Shown here piece by piece: positions 24,974 through 35,256 of a stretch of 54,036 bases of DNA. Within the stretch, counting starts at the first letter, position 1; the number at the start of each line of letters is the position of its first letter. The notes under the pieces were generated by a model, which did no database searches, was not told the origin of the DNA, and saw only the letters and a list, made by a program, of their open reading frames with translations. The position numbers were made by a program, and so were the translations under genes. This stretch comes from Acidobacteriaceae bacterium (GTDB lineage: Bacteria; Acidobacteriota; Terriglobia; Terriglobales; Acidobacteriaceae), in contig DAIDGW010000247.1 in NCBI GenBank assembly GCA_027452245.1, forward strand, positions 1-54,036, in the 5' to 3' direction.

Positions 24974-26329
24974 TTAGTGCGAGATCTCATACCGCTTCAG
25001 CTTGTCGTAAAGTGTTGATCGGTCGATACCCAGTGCCGCCGAGGCTTCTTTCACATTTCCGTGCTTGCGCTCCAATGCAGTGACGATGGCACGGCGCTCC
25101 AATTCTTCAAGCGGCACATCGGGAACCTGCCAATCCTGCTGCGTACTTTCGCTTCTCTGTAACCACGAAAAGTCCTGCTCCTCGAGCATCCCATTTCGGC
25201 AGGTCACGATGGCCCGCTCGATTACATTCTCCAGTTCACGAACATTGCCCGGCCACTCGTAAGCAATTAGCAATTTCAATGCCGCCGCCGTAATCCCGGA
25301 GATTTCCTTCCCCAACTCCGAAGATATACGTTGCACGAAGTGCTCGGCCAGGAGCGGAATGTCTTCTCGGCGTTCCCGAAGCGCCGGCAGCCGAATCTCA
25401 ATGACATTCAGCCGGTAATAGAGGTCTTCGCGGAATCTCCCCTGTTTGACCTCCTCGCCAAGGTCCTTATTCGTTGCGGCGATCACGCGAACGTCCACCT
25501 CGACTTCTTGCGTTCCTCCAACTCGATAAAATCGCCGCTCCTGCAGCACTCGCAGCAGATCGGCTTGCAGCTTGGCCGAGATATCGCCAATTTCGTCGAG
25601 AAAGATCGTGCCTCCGTCGGCCACTTCGAACTTGCCTTTCGTTTGCCCGCCCGCTCCAGTGAATGCGCCCTTTTCGTAGCCGAACAATTCACTTTCCAGC
25701 AGCGTTTCAGTGAGTGCCGCGCAATTCATCACCACGAACGGCTTGCCGGCACGGCTTCCGGAGAAGTGAACCGCCCGCGCCACCAATTCTTTACCCGTCC
25801 CGCTCTCGCCGCGAATCAGTACCGTGCTGCGCAGGCTGGCAACATCCTGCGTGAGCGCCAGGATCTCTTCCATTCGCGGATTCTTCGTGATGATGTCGTG
25901 GTGGCGATACTGCCGTGTCAATTTCTTTCGCAAAATAGCATTTTCGCTCTGCAGTTTCTTAAGCTTCAGAATCCGCGCCACCAGCATGGAAATCTCCTGA
26001 GGATTGCAGGGCTTCACGATGTATTCCTGTGCGCCTTCCTTCATGGCTTGAATGGCAGTATCGACGGTGGCATAGGCCGTGATGATAATGACCGAGGCCT
26101 CTGGTCGAACGCGGTGAATCTCCATCATGGTCTCGATACCGTCCATCCCTCCGGGCATTTTTAAATCCACGAAACAGATTGCGTAGTCAGAAGATTTCGC
26201 CAGTTCGACGGCCTTCTGGCCGCTGGGAGCAGTATCGACTCTATATCCATCTTCCCTCAGCCACGCGGCCATCGACTCGCACATCACGTCTTCATCATCC
26301 ACCACCAAAATCGGCCAATTCTTCTTCAT
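24974..26329 (-). CDS. NtrC-type sigma-54-dependent response regulator
   Basis: A 451-residue activator. The receiver domain has acidic pocket D11/D12 (VVDDEDV), phospho-acceptor D55 (CFVDLKMPG) and the conserved Lys (YIVKPC). The AAA+ domain has Walker A GESGTGKE, the sigma-54 contact loop GAFTGA, Walker B GGTIFLDEIGD, and the arginine-finger region REDLYYRLNV. A Fis-type helix-turn-helix (KEASAALGIDRSTLYDKLKR) ends it. ATG 26329 follows GGAGGAG; the longer frame is spurious. It overlaps the archaemetzincin gene by 4 nt and is third in an operon headed by its likely cognate kinase. Its probable target is the sigma-54 promoter at 18652. Confidence 0.95.
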   Translation of the reverse strand: MKKNWPILVVDDEDVMCESMAAWLREDGYRVDTAPSGQKAVELAKSSDYAICFVDLKMPGGMDGIETMMEIHRVRPEASVIIITAYATVDTAIQAMKEGAQEYIVKPCNPQEISMLVARILKLKKLQSENAILRKKLTRQYRHHDIITKNPRMEEILALTQDVASLRSTVLIRGESGTGKELVARAVHFSGSRAGKPFVVMNCAALTETLLESELFGYEKGAFTGAGGQTKGKFEVADGGTIFLDEIGDISAKLQADLLRVLQERRFYRVGGTQEVEVDVRVIAATNKDLGEEVKQGRFREDLYYRLNVIEIRLPALRERREDIPLLAEHFVQRISSELGKEISGITAAALKLLIAYEWPGNVRELENVIERAIVTCRNGMLEEQDFSWLQRSESTQQDWQVPDVPLEELERRAIVTALERKHGNVKEASAALGIDRSTLYDKLKRYEISH

Positions 26330-26877
26330 ACTCCTCCCACCAGCGACGCAACTTGCTCCGCCAACTGCAATCCACACGGGGAACAGTATTGCTGTGATTT
26401 GCTGTCCACTAGCCCAATGTGCGTGGCCAGGCTCATGACACACTTCTGATCCCGACAATGAACCAGTCCGAAGGTATGCCCCATCTCATGAAGCACTTCT
26501 TTCACGATGCGCTCTCGCAACAGGTCGTCCTCGGCTGGAAGTCCATAGAACTCCTGATGCAGCCTGCACAGCGACACCACGGCGATCCGGCCATTGAGTT
26601 GCGCCTGGCCAAACAGGAAACTGAGCATTGGGATTGCCAGGTCAACGTCCGTCACCCCCAGGATCCTCGTCGCATCGCCGGGAGTATCTTGTGCCAGCGT
26701 CTTCATGATCTCCACCGATTGATACTGCCCGCGTCTCGCATCGTAGGCCCGCTCCGGTATTGCTACTGGGGCCAAGCGGCGGATCGGCAGCGGAAACCAC
26801 TCGCTCACTGCATTTTCGATCCATGCCCATGTGTTTTCCGGCACACTCCCGACCGGCACCAGATACAGGGCACTCAC
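26326..26877 (-). CDS. Archaemetzincin-type zinc metalloprotease
   Basis: A 183-residue protein with the complete archaemetzincin signature: zinc site HEMGHTFGLVH (His 130, Glu 131, His 134, His 140), then C141-x4-C146-x-M, and a distal C165-x2-C168 (YCSPC) forming the second structural zinc site. There is no signal peptide, so it is cytoplasmic. AmzA proteins are compact metzincins of largely unknown physiological role. The gene is translationally coupled on both sides (4-nt overlaps), between a sensor kinase and its response regulator. That placement suggests a regulatory proteolysis step or a partner in the same signalling pathway. Confidence 0.92.
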   Translation of the reverse strand: MSALYLVPVGSVPENTWAWIENAVSEWFPLPIRRLAPVAIPERAYDARRGQYQSVEIMKTLAQDTPGDATRILGVTDVDLAIPMLSFLFGQAQLNGRIAVVSLCRLHQEFYGLPAEDDLLRERIVKEVLHEMGHTFGLVHCRDQKCVMSLATHIGLVDSKSQQYCSPCGLQLAEQVASLVGGV

Positions 26878-28514
26878 ACCGCCCCTACCTGCACTTCCTT
26901 GATCCCCGCTTCATTCTTGCTGGACTTCAAAGGAAGCGTCACGATGAACTTCGTTCCCTGGTTGCGGACGCTCGTCACTTCGACCTCTCCTTCGTGCGCT
27001 TTGACGATTCCGTAGAGCACCGCCAGCCCCAGGCCAACACCTTTGCCGTCGGCCTTGGTCGTGAAGAACGGATCAAATATCTTCGACAAGTTTTCCGGCG
27101 CGATGCCTTCTCCCGTGTCTTCAACGATGAGTTCGACTTCATCGCCGCCAGGAAGCAACCCAGTTTGAATAGTCAGATTCCCTCCGCCGCGCGACTGCAT
27201 CGCCTGCGCGCCATTCAGCACCAGGTTCAGGATGACCTGCTGAATCTGCGACGCATCGCACTCTAATGGGGGCAGGTTCTCCTGCAGCTTCAACGCCACC
27301 TGCGCATTAATCATCTTCAGCTTGTGATCCGCCAGCCCCAACGTCGTTTGAACCAACTTGTTGAGGTCCGCCGGTGCGCGCTGTGGTTTGGAACGCCGCG
27401 AAAATGCCAGCAGATCTGAGACGATCCGCCCAACCCGTGCTGTTTCCGTCGAGATCAGTCCCAGATACTTGCGGAACTCGGCTTCGCGCCCGGGAGGGAA
27501 TTCCCCGCTGGCCATCAGCCGTTCCAGCAGCATGGAGAGATTTAACACTCCCGATATAGGATTGTTGATCTCATGCGCCACGCTCGCCGCTAATTGACCC
27601 AGAGAGGCTAATCGATCGGATTGAACCAGCTTCTTTTGCGCCGCCTGCAGCTGCTGCGTACGTTCCTCCACTTTGCTTTCCAGGCTCTCCTGCATGCCGT
27701 TTAATTCGTCGATGGCAAGCTTCAGGCGCTCGCGCATCCGGTTGAAAGAATCAACTAATTCGTCCAATTCGTAACTGCTGCGAGGGACTTCGATACGCCG
27801 GTCTAACTCCATCGCACTGACGGCTTTCGTCCCTTTGATCAGTTGTTGAATGGGCGTGGCAACAAACCGGCGGGTGAAAAGGATGACGAAGGCCGCCCCG
27901 ATAAAAACTTCAAATGCCGTCCAGACAATAGTCTGAAGTGTGATCGTTCGGGTTTGTTTCTGAACCGGATCAAGACTGAGTGCAACATCCACAATCCCGA
28001 GAACTTTTGTCTTTGCGTTATGCGCATGGCAACTGGCGTTGCTGCACGAAGGCTCGTTATATATCGGCGTCACGATGCTGATGGTTTTCGTTCCGCTTGG
28101 CGAAGTGGCATAGCGAACGCGCGATGCTTGCGCCGGCTTATCGCGGATCGGTCCCTCGCTGTGGCAACTGATACACACCTTGTTCGACAGGCTGAGAGCA
28201 TTGCCGATCGGTTGTTCGCGCGAGTCCGTCGAAAACACCAGATGCCCTTCGCGATTAAACATGCGAATCCGGTCGATGCCTTGCTTGTCGGCGATGGTCT
28301 GCATGATCTGCGACGCTGCCTTCCGGTCGTCATCCAGCATGGCATGCCACGTCGCCGCCGTGATGCTCCGGGACAGTTGATCTGCCCCCAGAATCATGGT
28401 TTCCAACAATTGCTTTTGTTCGATTCGGAAATTCAGATATCCACTGATCGTGCTGATCGCAACGATCAGAACAGTGAGAGAAAGGATCAGTTTGGGGCCA
28501 AGTTTTCGAGGCAT
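26874..28514 (-). CDS. Sensor histidine kinase with haem-binding periplasmic domain
   Basis: A 546-residue kinase. The order is: TM1 (about 8-25); a periplasmic sensor of roughly 170 residues; TM2 (about 195-215); a HAMP linker ([11 protein letters not shown]...); a coiled coil ([24 protein letters not shown]); the phospho-acceptor H box ([12 protein letters not shown]); N box ([13 protein letters not shown]); G boxes ([19 protein letters not shown]). The sensor carries CISCH (114-118) and a CSNASCH element (157-163, a CX4CH), so one and perhaps two c-type haems are expected. It probably reads redox state or a small gas. ATG 28514 has AGGG at 7 bases. It heads the kinase-archaemetzincin-activator operon. 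Confidence 0.93.
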   Translation of the reverse strand: MPRKLGPKLILSLTVLIVAISTISGYLNFRIEQKQLLETMILGADQLSRSITAATWHAMLDDDRKAASQIMQTIADKQGIDRIRMFNREGHLVFSTDSREQPIGNALSLSNKVCISCHSEGPIRDKPAQASRVRYATSPSGTKTISIVTPIYNEPSCSNASCHAHNAKTKVLGIVDVALSLDPVQKQTRTITLQTIVWTAFEVFIGAAFVILFTRRFVATPIQQLIKGTKAVSAMELDRRIEVPRSSYELDELVDSFNRMRERLKLAIDELNGMQESLESKVEERTQQLQAAQKKLVQSDRLASLGQLAASVAHEINNPISGVLNLSMLLERLMASGEFPPGREAEFRKYLGLISTETARVGRIVSDLLAFSRRSKPQRAPADLNKLVQTTLGLADHKLKMINAQVALKLQENLPPLECDASQIQQVILNLVLNGAQAMQSRGGGNLTIQTGLLPGGDEVELIVEDTGEGIAPENLSKIFDPFFTTKADGKGVGLGLAVLYGIVKAHEGEVEVTSVRNQGTKFIVTLPLKSSKNEAGIKEVQVGAV

Positions 28515-28807
28515 GTGGACCCTGAATGCCTGTGCGCGCACTCGCAACTCTTAGGCGCGCTAGAAAACTCCTCAAATTAAAGCTACTTGGCTCTTCTCCT
28601 TCCCTCTGTGATTCTCAGTCCTTCACCGAGTGATCTTGGTCACGTAAGAAGTTGGTGCCGCATCAATAGCTTAAGTGCCTTCTCAGTAGCTATGTCGTCG
28701 CTTTCAAAATAACTTGGTGTCATTGCCAATTCCTAAGGTGTTCGCATTAGCAACCGCCGATTTGTCATCATCAGTCTTCGGGAATAGCCTATCGAGAGGA
28801 GTGACTT

Positions 28808-31246
28808 ATGAGCATGATCGAAACGCCTGCCCCAGCCGCAACCCTCGACCTTAGCCCCTACGCTCCAACCCATTCCAGCATCAACGAGACGCTTCTCAGT
28901 TCCGACGAACTGCGCAAAACCCAGATCTATTGGCATGCCTGCAATTACCTGAGCCTGGGAATGATTTATCTGCAAGACAATCCCTTGCTTACCCAGCCCC
29001 TGCGGCCCGAGCACATCAAGAATCGATTGCTCGGCCACTGGGGAACCAGTCCCGGACTCTCGTTCATCTACGTTCACCTCAATCGGCTTATTAAAAAATA
29101 TGACCTCGACATGATCTTCCTCGCGGGACCGGGGCACGGGGCACCCGGCGTCCTCGGCCCGACCTATCTCGAAGGCACCTACTCCGAGATCTATCCGGAA
29201 AAGAGCCTCGATCCCGAAGGCCTCCGCGAATTTTTCAAGCAGTTTTCTTTCCCCGGTGGAATTGGCAGTCACTGTACGCCCGAAACTCCTGGTTCAATTC
29301 ACGAAGGCGGGGAGCTGGGATACGTGCTCTCGCACGCTTGCGGCGCGGCCTTCGATAATCCTGAACTGATTGTTGCTGCCGTTGTGGGCGATGGCGAGTC
29401 CGAAACCGGTCCGCTGGCCACATCCTGGAACATCAATAAATTTCTCAATCCGGCTCGCGATGGCGCCGTCCTGCCCATCCTCCATTTGAACGGCTATAAG
29501 ATCAACAATCCCACAATTCCGGCGCGCATCTCCCATGAAGAGCTCGAACAATTATTCCGCGGCTACGGATGGACGCCCTACTTCGTTGAGGGCTCCGACA
29601 CCAATTCGATGCATCAGGCCATGGCGGCTACAGTCGAGCATTGCGTTCTGGAAATCCGCGCCCATCAGGATTCCGCGCGCAAGCACGGATCGCGTGAACG
29701 TCCCCGCTGGCCCATGATCGTCCTGCGATCCCCCAAGGGTTGGACCGCTCCCCGCAAAATCGAAGGCCATTTCCTCGAGGGATTCTGGCGTGCCCACCAG
29801 GTTCCTCTGCCAAACGTCAAAAGTGATCCCGAGCAATTCCGCATTCTGGAAGACTGGATGCGCTCACAAAAGCCGGACGCTCTATTCGACGGAGAAGGGC
29901 GGCCGGCACCCATTTTCCGGGAACTTGCGCCCACCGGCACTCGGCGCATGAGCGCCAATCCTCACGCCAATGGCGGACGCCTGAAGAAGGCATTACGTCT
30001 CTCCGATTTTCGCAACTTCGCTTATGCCTTCGATAAGCCTGGCAAGAACATGACCGAAAACACGGTTCCGCTGGGCCAGTTCCTCGCAGATGTGATGAAA
30101 CTCAATCCCCACAATTTCAGAGTTTTCGGTCCTGACGAAACCGCTTCCAACAAACTGGACGCCGTCTACAAAGTAAGTAAGAAAATTTGGATGGAGGAGT
30201 TTTTCCCTGAAGATGCGGACGGCAGCGAGATCGCCACCGATGGCCGTGTCATCGAAATGCTCAGCGAACACACCCTTGAGGGAATGCTCGAAGGCTATCT
30301 TCTGACCGGACGCCACGGGTTTCTGTCTACCTACGAAGCCTTCGTGCACATCATTGATTCCATGTTCAACCAATTCGCCAAGTGGCTGGAAATCAGCCGC
30401 CATCTCTCATGGCGAAACTCCATTGCCTCGCTGAATCTCTTAATCACTTCCACCGTGTGGCGGCAGGATCACAACGGCTTCACTCATCAGGATCCGGGCT
30501 TCCTCGACGTGGTGCTGAACAAGAGCGCCAGCGTCACCCGCATCTATCTTCCGCCCGATGTGAATTGTCTCTTGTCCGTGGCCGATCACTGCCTGCGCAG
30601 CCAGAACTATGTGAACGTGATCGTCTGTGACAAGCAAAAACATCTGCAATATCTCACCATGGATAAAGCCATCGTCCATTGCACCAAGGGGATTGGTATC
30701 TGGGATTGGGCCAGCAACGACGAATCAGGTGAACCGGATGTCGTTATGGCTTCGGCTGGAGATATACCCACACAAGAGGCCTTAGCCGCAGTAGCGCTTC
30801 TTCGAAAGGAATTTCCGGATCTGAAGATTCGCTTCATCAACGTTGTGGATCTTTTCAAGCTGCAGCCGAGTACGGAACATCCGCACGGCCTGCCGGACCG
30901 TGACTTCGACTCCTTGTTCACGGTCGACAAGCCCGTGATGTTTAACTTTCACGGCTATCCGCAACTCATTCACCGCCTGGCCTATCGCCGCACGAATCAC
31001 AGCAATATCCACGTTCGTGGCTACAAGGAGCAAGGCAACATCAACACGCCTCTGGAACTTGCCATCAACAACAATACCGACCGCTTCAGCCTGGCGATGG
31101 ACGTCGTGGACCGCGTCCCGCGCTTGCAGAAAATCGGCGGCCATGCGAAAGAACGATTCCTGAACCAGCAGATCGAGTGCAAGGATTACGCCCATCAGTT
31201 CGGCATCGACAAGCCTGATGCCGCCAACTGGGTTTGGCCGTATTAA
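28808..31246 (+). CDS. xfp: Phosphoketolase (Xu5P/F6P)
   Basis: An 812-residue thiamine-diphosphate enzyme splitting xylulose-5-phosphate (and often fructose-6-phosphate) to acetyl phosphate plus glyceraldehyde-3-phosphate or erythrose-4-phosphate. Family marks are [47 protein letters not shown], the ThDP/Mg motif [14 protein letters not shown], and later [22 protein letters not shown] and [13 protein letters not shown]. The length is typical. ATG 28808 follows GAGGAG. Acetyl phosphate made here can be turned into acetate and ATP by the convergent acetate kinase gene. The preceding gap (28515-28807) shows no clear promoter to me. Confidence 0.97.
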   Translation: MSMIETPAPAATLDLSPYAPTHSSINETLLSSDELRKTQIYWHACNYLSLGMIYLQDNPLLTQPLRPEHIKNRLLGHWGTSPGLSFIYVHLNRLIKKYDLDMIFLAGPGHGAPGVLGPTYLEGTYSEIYPEKSLDPEGLREFFKQFSFPGGIGSHCTPETPGSIHEGGELGYVLSHACGAAFDNPELIVAAVVGDGESETGPLATSWNINKFLNPARDGAVLPILHLNGYKINNPTIPARISHEELEQLFRGYGWTPYFVEGSDTNSMHQAMAATVEHCVLEIRAHQDSARKHGSRERPRWPMIVLRSPKGWTAPRKIEGHFLEGFWRAHQVPLPNVKSDPEQFRILEDWMRSQKPDALFDGEGRPAPIFRELAPTGTRRMSANPHANGGRLKKALRLSDFRNFAYAFDKPGKNMTENTVPLGQFLADVMKLNPHNFRVFGPDETASNKLDAVYKVSKKIWMEEFFPEDADGSEIATDGRVIEMLSEHTLEGMLEGYLLTGRHGFLSTYEAFVHIIDSMFNQFAKWLEISRHLSWRNSIASLNLLITSTVWRQDHNGFTHQDPGFLDVVLNKSASVTRIYLPPDVNCLLSVADHCLRSQNYVNVIVCDKQKHLQYLTMDKAIVHCTKGIGIWDWASNDESGEPDVVMASAGDIPTQEALAAVALLRKEFPDLKIRFINVVDLFKLQPSTEHPHGLPDRDFDSLFTVDKPVMFNFHGYPQLIHRLAYRRTNHSNIHVRGYKEQGNINTPLELAINNNTDRFSLAMDVVDRVPRLQKIGGHAKERFLNQQIECKDYAHQFGIDKPDAANWVWPY

Positions 31247-31264
31247 CCGTTCGAACTTCCCCGG

Positions 31265-31288
31265 GGGACAGCCGCTTGCGGCTGTCCC
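31265..31288. terminator. Hairpin between xfp and ackA
   Basis: GGGACAGCCG pairs perfectly with CGGCTGTCCC around a CTTG loop. It sits between two convergent genes, 18 bases after the xfp stop codon, so it can serve xfp and perhaps ackA. Only two T residues follow, so termination strength is uncertain; it may be a REP-like intergenic palindrome. The rest of 31247-31489 shows nothing I can name. Confidence 0.5.
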
Positions 31289-31489
31289 TTCAGATGCCTT
31301 AAACATTTCCGTCATCCCGGCGCGCACGCTTTTACCCCAGCGCGGACGCATTTCCATGCGATCGGTTCTATGGATAAAGATTTTCAGGCGAACTCGACAT
31401 CGCAGCGCGTAATAATCTGACGCTCGCCGGGACTAGTACGAAATCCCGAGATCGGCTTGTTGGATCGCTCTCCTGCCAGCGCCGTCGAG

Positions 31490-32734
31490 TCACGACGGAT
31501 GTGGCACGCCCATAATCACCCGCACCGTATCGCGCGCGATCAGGAGTTCTTCGTCCGTCGGAATTGCATAGGCAAGCAGCTTTGAATCTTCTGTCGAGAT
31601 GACCGACTCCCGCCCGATTGCTTCCCGATTCCTCTTTTCATCAACCCGCAAACCCGCCCACTCCATTCCTTCGCAGATTCGCGTCCGAATATCCGGCGAA
31701 TTCTCTCCGATGCCGCCGGTGAAAACCACAGCATCGGCGCCGCCCATCGCGGCCAGATATGCGCCAACATATTTCTTTGCGCGATAGCAGAAGATCTCCA
31801 CCGCCAGCCGCACGCGTCGATCGTCATGTTCCTTCATTTCGGCTTGCAGTTCGCGCATGTCGTTCGTCAGTCCAGAAACTCCCAGCAATCCGGATTGCGT
31901 GTTCAGCAGGGAATCGACCTCCGACGCAGACAGCCCCTCTTTCCGTGCAATGAATCCGACGATAGCCGGATCGAGGTCGCCCGATCGAGTTCCCATGACC
32001 AGCCCTTCCAGCGGAGTCATTCCCATCGACGTATCCACAGGCGATCCTGCCTGGATCGCCGCCGCCGAACAGCCATTTCCCAGATGCAAGGTGATGATAT
32101 TGGTCTGTTCCCGTGACAGTCCCCGAATCGCCCGGTAACGAAACGCCACATAACGATGCGAGGTGCCATGAAACCCATAGCGCCGGATGCGATAACGGCG
32201 ATAAAGATGATACGGAATCGCGTACAAATAGGCCTGTGCCGGAATGGAGTGATGGAAAGATGTATCAAAAACCGCGACCTGCGGCACATCCTTGCCAAGC
32301 AATTCCTGTGCCGCAACAATTCCCTTGACATTGTTTGGATTGTGCAGCGGCGCGAGGTCAATGCAATCTTCGATACCCTTGAGCACTCGATCATCAATGC
32401 GCGCCGACTCGCTGAACAACTCTCCGCCGTGAACTACGCGATGTCCTACCGCATGCAGATCGGCGGTGCTCCTGATCTCCGTAACTCCTGAGCGATCCGA
32501 AACGATGTAGCGAACCAGGTAATCCAATGCCGCGGTCACATCCCGCACCGGAGCTGTAAATGTCTGGATTGCATCGTCGCGCCGCCGGAAATGAATAATA
32601 GCCTCTCCGCCAATGCCCTCCACTTCGCCGCGGCAGATGCGATCGTCAGTATCCCGCTTGATCTTCTCCAGATCGGTGGCAATGATCTGAAACTTGAAGC
32701 TCGAGCTTCCGGAGTTCAACACCAGCACGTTCAT
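31490..32734 (-). CDS. ackA: Acetate kinase
   Basis: A 414-residue ASKHA-fold enzyme interconverting acetyl phosphate + ADP and acetate + ATP. The adenosine/phosphate motif [14 protein letters not shown] opens the protein. Both acetokinase signatures are present: [11 protein letters not shown] region with HGTSHRYV, and the nucleotide loops [15 protein letters not shown] and [13 protein letters not shown]. It is slightly longer than the E. coli enzyme (400). Together with phosphoketolase it forms a short ATP-yielding sugar-phosphate route. It is convergent with xfp, so the two are not co-transcribed. No phosphotransacetylase gene is in the window. Confidence 0.96.
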   Translation of the reverse strand: MNVLVLNSGSSSFKFQIIATDLEKIKRDTDDRICRGEVEGIGGEAIIHFRRRDDAIQTFTAPVRDVTAALDYLVRYIVSDRSGVTEIRSTADLHAVGHRVVHGGELFSESARIDDRVLKGIEDCIDLAPLHNPNNVKGIVAAQELLGKDVPQVAVFDTSFHHSIPAQAYLYAIPYHLYRRYRIRRYGFHGTSHRYVAFRYRAIRGLSREQTNIITLHLGNGCSAAAIQAGSPVDTSMGMTPLEGLVMGTRSGDLDPAIVGFIARKEGLSASEVDSLLNTQSGLLGVSGLTNDMRELQAEMKEHDDRRVRLAVEIFCYRAKKYVGAYLAAMGGADAVVFTGGIGENSPDIRTRICEGMEWAGLRVDEKRNREAIGRESVISTEDSKLLAYAIPTDEELLIARDTVRVIMGVPHPS

Positions 32735-32812
32735 CGGATGCTTTCTCTTTCGGCAGGCGCAACTTCACCCGCATGTCTGCCTATTGTGGCAGAAACCGGG
32801 ACTGACGCGAGA

Positions 32813-34261
32813 TTAATAGCTTTGCAGCGGTTTCGAGATCGACTCCAGACTTCTCCCCGCGGCCTCTACTCCGATGAGCCGCTCGCATATCGCTCCGCCA
32901 ATCATCAAGGCGGCACCGAGTGCATACCCGAGCCCGACGTTGAACTTCGAGTTGGTGGCGATAAGATAACCAAACAGCAACGGCGCTCCTACTCCGCCAA
33001 TCGACGTCCCAAGCGAATAAAAGATTGCGATGGCGAAGGCGCGAATTTCCAATGGAAAAATTTCGCTCACCGTCAGATACGCCGCGCTCGCGGCCGACGA
33101 CGCGATGAAGAAGATGATGCTGAACCAGATCTCCAGCCCGCGTGCGCCGATGTATCCTCGGGCGAACGGGATGACAACCGCCGCCAGCAGAAGGCCGGCC
33201 GCTCCATAGCACGCCGTAATCATCGGCTTGCGGCCGATCTTGTCGAATAGGCGCCCCAGCATTAATGGCCCCAAAAAGCTGGCAATCGCAAAGGGCAGCA
33301 GGTGGACAGGCAAGTCACGATTGTTTACATGAAAAAACGTCTTCACGATCAGGGCATACGAAAAGAACACGGCGTTGAAGAAGAACGCCTGCGCCACCAT
33401 CAACACCAGTCCCAGGATGGAACGTTGCCGGTTGTCTCCTGCCATATTGCGGAAGATCTCTTTCATCGGCGTATGGTCCCGCACTGTGATCTTCAGGCTG
33501 TCACCGTCCGGCGGCGCTAGCTTTTCCGGATGTCCCTTGCTGACCCGATTCTCAATCTCCGCGACTACATCTCCCGCCTTGGCCTCATAGCCGCGCAGCA
33601 TGAGCCACCGCGGACTCTCCGGCACAAATAGCCGCAGGATCAGCACCACGATCCCGAGGGTTCCGCCGACTCCGAACGAGTAGCGCCATCCCGTATGCCG
33701 CGGCAGATATCCCGATAGCAGGAACATGGCAACGAACGAGCCAATCGTTGCTCCCAGCCAGAATGTTCCATTCACAATCAGGTCGACCGTCCCGCGCAGC
33801 CTTCCGGGAATCAGTTCATCCACCGCGGAGTTAATGGCCGCATATTCTCCGCCAATTCCGAATCCGGTAAAGAAGCGGAAGATGGAAAACGCAAACAGGT
33901 TCCACGAGAATGCCGTTCCAATCGTCGCCAGCGAGTATGTCGCCAGCGTGACCAGAAACAGTTTGCGTCGCCCCAGTCGGTCTGTCAGATACCCGAACGT
34001 CAGCGCTCCCAGCACAGCGCCAGCCAGGTATGTCGTCGCCGCACCGGTGACCTGCGTATCAGTCAGTGAAAGTCCGCCTTTGCTCTCCAATACTCCGGAA
34101 AGCGAGCCAACCAGCGTAACTTCAAGTCCATCGAGCAGCCACGACGTTCCCAGCGCCGTAATGATGCGCGTGTGCCAACGCGACCACGGCAGCCGATCCA
34201 GCCGTGCCGGAATATTCGTCTCAACCCGTTGCTTCTGCGCAGGCGTGGCTCGCGGCATCAT
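32813..34261 (-). CDS. MFS transporter, sugar-porter/MHS-like
   Basis: A 482-residue transporter with 12 predicted helices. Motifs are the first-loop GYLTDRLGRRKLF, the RFFTGFGIGGEYAA segment typical of the metabolite:H+ symporter and sugar-porter groups, and PESPRWLMLRG after helix 6. The second half repeats GRLFDKIGRKPMI. It is probably an importer of an organic acid or sugar driven by the proton gradient; the substrate is not deducible. It lies 78 bases upstream of ackA on the same strand and 6 bases downstream of the YetF gene, so it may share their transcript. Confidence 0.88.
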   Translation of the reverse strand: MMPRATPAQKQRVETNIPARLDRLPWSRWHTRIITALGTSWLLDGLEVTLVGSLSGVLESKGGLSLTDTQVTGAATTYLAGAVLGALTFGYLTDRLGRRKLFLVTLATYSLATIGTAFSWNLFAFSIFRFFTGFGIGGEYAAINSAVDELIPGRLRGTVDLIVNGTFWLGATIGSFVAMFLLSGYLPRHTGWRYSFGVGGTLGIVVLILRLFVPESPRWLMLRGYEAKAGDVVAEIENRVSKGHPEKLAPPDGDSLKITVRDHTPMKEIFRNMAGDNRQRSILGLVLMVAQAFFFNAVFFSYALIVKTFFHVNNRDLPVHLLPFAIASFLGPLMLGRLFDKIGRKPMITACYGAAGLLLAAVVIPFARGYIGARGLEIWFSIIFFIASSAASAAYLTVSEIFPLEIRAFAIAIFYSLGTSIGGVGAPLLFGYLIATNSKFNVGLGYALGAALMIGGAICERLIGVEAAGRSLESISKPLQSY

Positions 34262-34267
34262 CTACGT

Positions 34268-34711
34268 TCACTTTTCCTTCGGAAATATGCTGATGCCGCC
34301 GTTTCGTTCCAGAATGGCGTAGTCCACATCGTCAATTGATTTCACTCCCGATGCCCGCGCCGCCGCCTCCACATCCTCCCGCCGCAATTTCATGCCGTGC
34401 ACCACTTCCTTTTGCCACTCGCCATTTTTGATAATCACCAGCGGAACGCCATCGAGAACAGCGCCAATCTTCGGCGATCTGCTTTTGGCCCACGAAAGCG
34501 CTCGATGCATGAATCCCACCGCAATCACCGCGCACGTGCAGTTGGTTACTGAGCGATCTTTGCCTACGGTCGAAGGGATAATGACTCCGCCCATCAGGAA
34601 GATGAATACGAATTCGAACATCGTCATCTGTGAACCCGCCCGCCGCTTGAGCACGCGCACGACAATCAGCAAAATGAGATAGCCCCCGAATGCACGAAGT
34701 ATGGTTCCCAT
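34268..34711 (-). CDS. YetF-like DUF421 membrane protein (copy 1)
   Basis: A 147-residue DUF421 protein. Two or three N-terminal helices (FGGYLILLIVVRVLKRR; MTMFEFVFIFLMGGVIIP) are followed by the cytoplasmic YetF domain (VLDGVPLVIIKNGEWQ, LRREDVEAAARASGV, DVDYAILERNGGISIFP). The TPFEFV/MTMFEFV and LERNGGISI motifs define the family. The function of DUF421 proteins is poorly known. It is third in a small operon whose first gene is a second DUF421 protein. Its sequence is only moderately similar to that copy, so this is an old duplication. Confidence 0.88.
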   Translation of the reverse strand: MGTILRAFGGYLILLIVVRVLKRRAGSQMTMFEFVFIFLMGGVIIPSTVGKDRSVTNCTCAVIAVGFMHRALSWAKSRSPKIGAVLDGVPLVIIKNGEWQKEVVHGMKLRREDVEAAARASGVKSIDDVDYAILERNGGISIFPKEK

Positions 34712-34716
34712 ATGGA

Positions 34717-35256
34717 TTAAGGAACCACCAGCACTGTTCGTCGAATCGGTGCGTTGCCCGCCGTCTGAATCCTGAACGCGTATTCCCCCGGCATTTGGGG
34801 TTGCAATCTGATCTCGACGATTGTGGGAGCAGAACGAACGTCGAACGTGTAAGTGACTCCGCCCTCCGACAATGCAGAAATTGCCGGTTGCGGCGATATG
34901 CGCCGCGCTCCGAGAGATTTGATCAGTCCGTTGCTGACGAACACCACAATGTGGCGGTCTTGTACCGACGACGGGTCGAAGTGCAGCGTGAGCGTCGACG
35001 GCGTGCTGGCTCGCTCAATTCGTTGGTAATCTACCGTAAGGGCATGATCCGGCGTCGAACACTTTGCCTTCGAGAACCATCCTCGTCCAAACAGCCCCAG
35101 CAGGTCACAAACCAGGATAACGACAAACAACAACCAGATTATCCGTTCGAATCTCCACCACTTTCGCTGGAAAGCAAGGTCCTCACCGACCGCGATCTCA
35201 TTCACTTTGGGAACGGAATCGACTACCGGATTGGTCTCAGGGTCGGGCATGCTCAC
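34717..35256 (-). CDS. Hypothetical single-span protein between two YetF genes
   Basis: A 179-residue protein with a short acidic cytoplasmic N-terminus, one membrane helix (about residues 38-58, RIIWLLFVVILVCDLLGLFG) and a periplasmic domain of about 115 residues with a beta-rich pattern (LTLHFDPSSVQDRHIVVFVS; APTIVEIRLQPQMPGEYAFRI), possibly Ig-like. I do not recognise a family. It overlaps the upstream YetF gene by 4 nt and precedes the other by 5 nt, so it almost certainly works with the two DUF421 proteins. Confidence 0.75.
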   Translation of the reverse strand: MSMPDPETNPVVDSVPKVNEIAVGEDLAFQRKWWRFERIIWLLFVVILVCDLLGLFGRGWFSKAKCSTPDHALTVDYQRIERASTPSTLTLHFDPSSVQDRHIVVFVSNGLIKSLGARRISPQPAISALSEGGVTYTFDVRSAPTIVEIRLQPQMPGEYAFRIQTAGNAPIRRTVLVVP

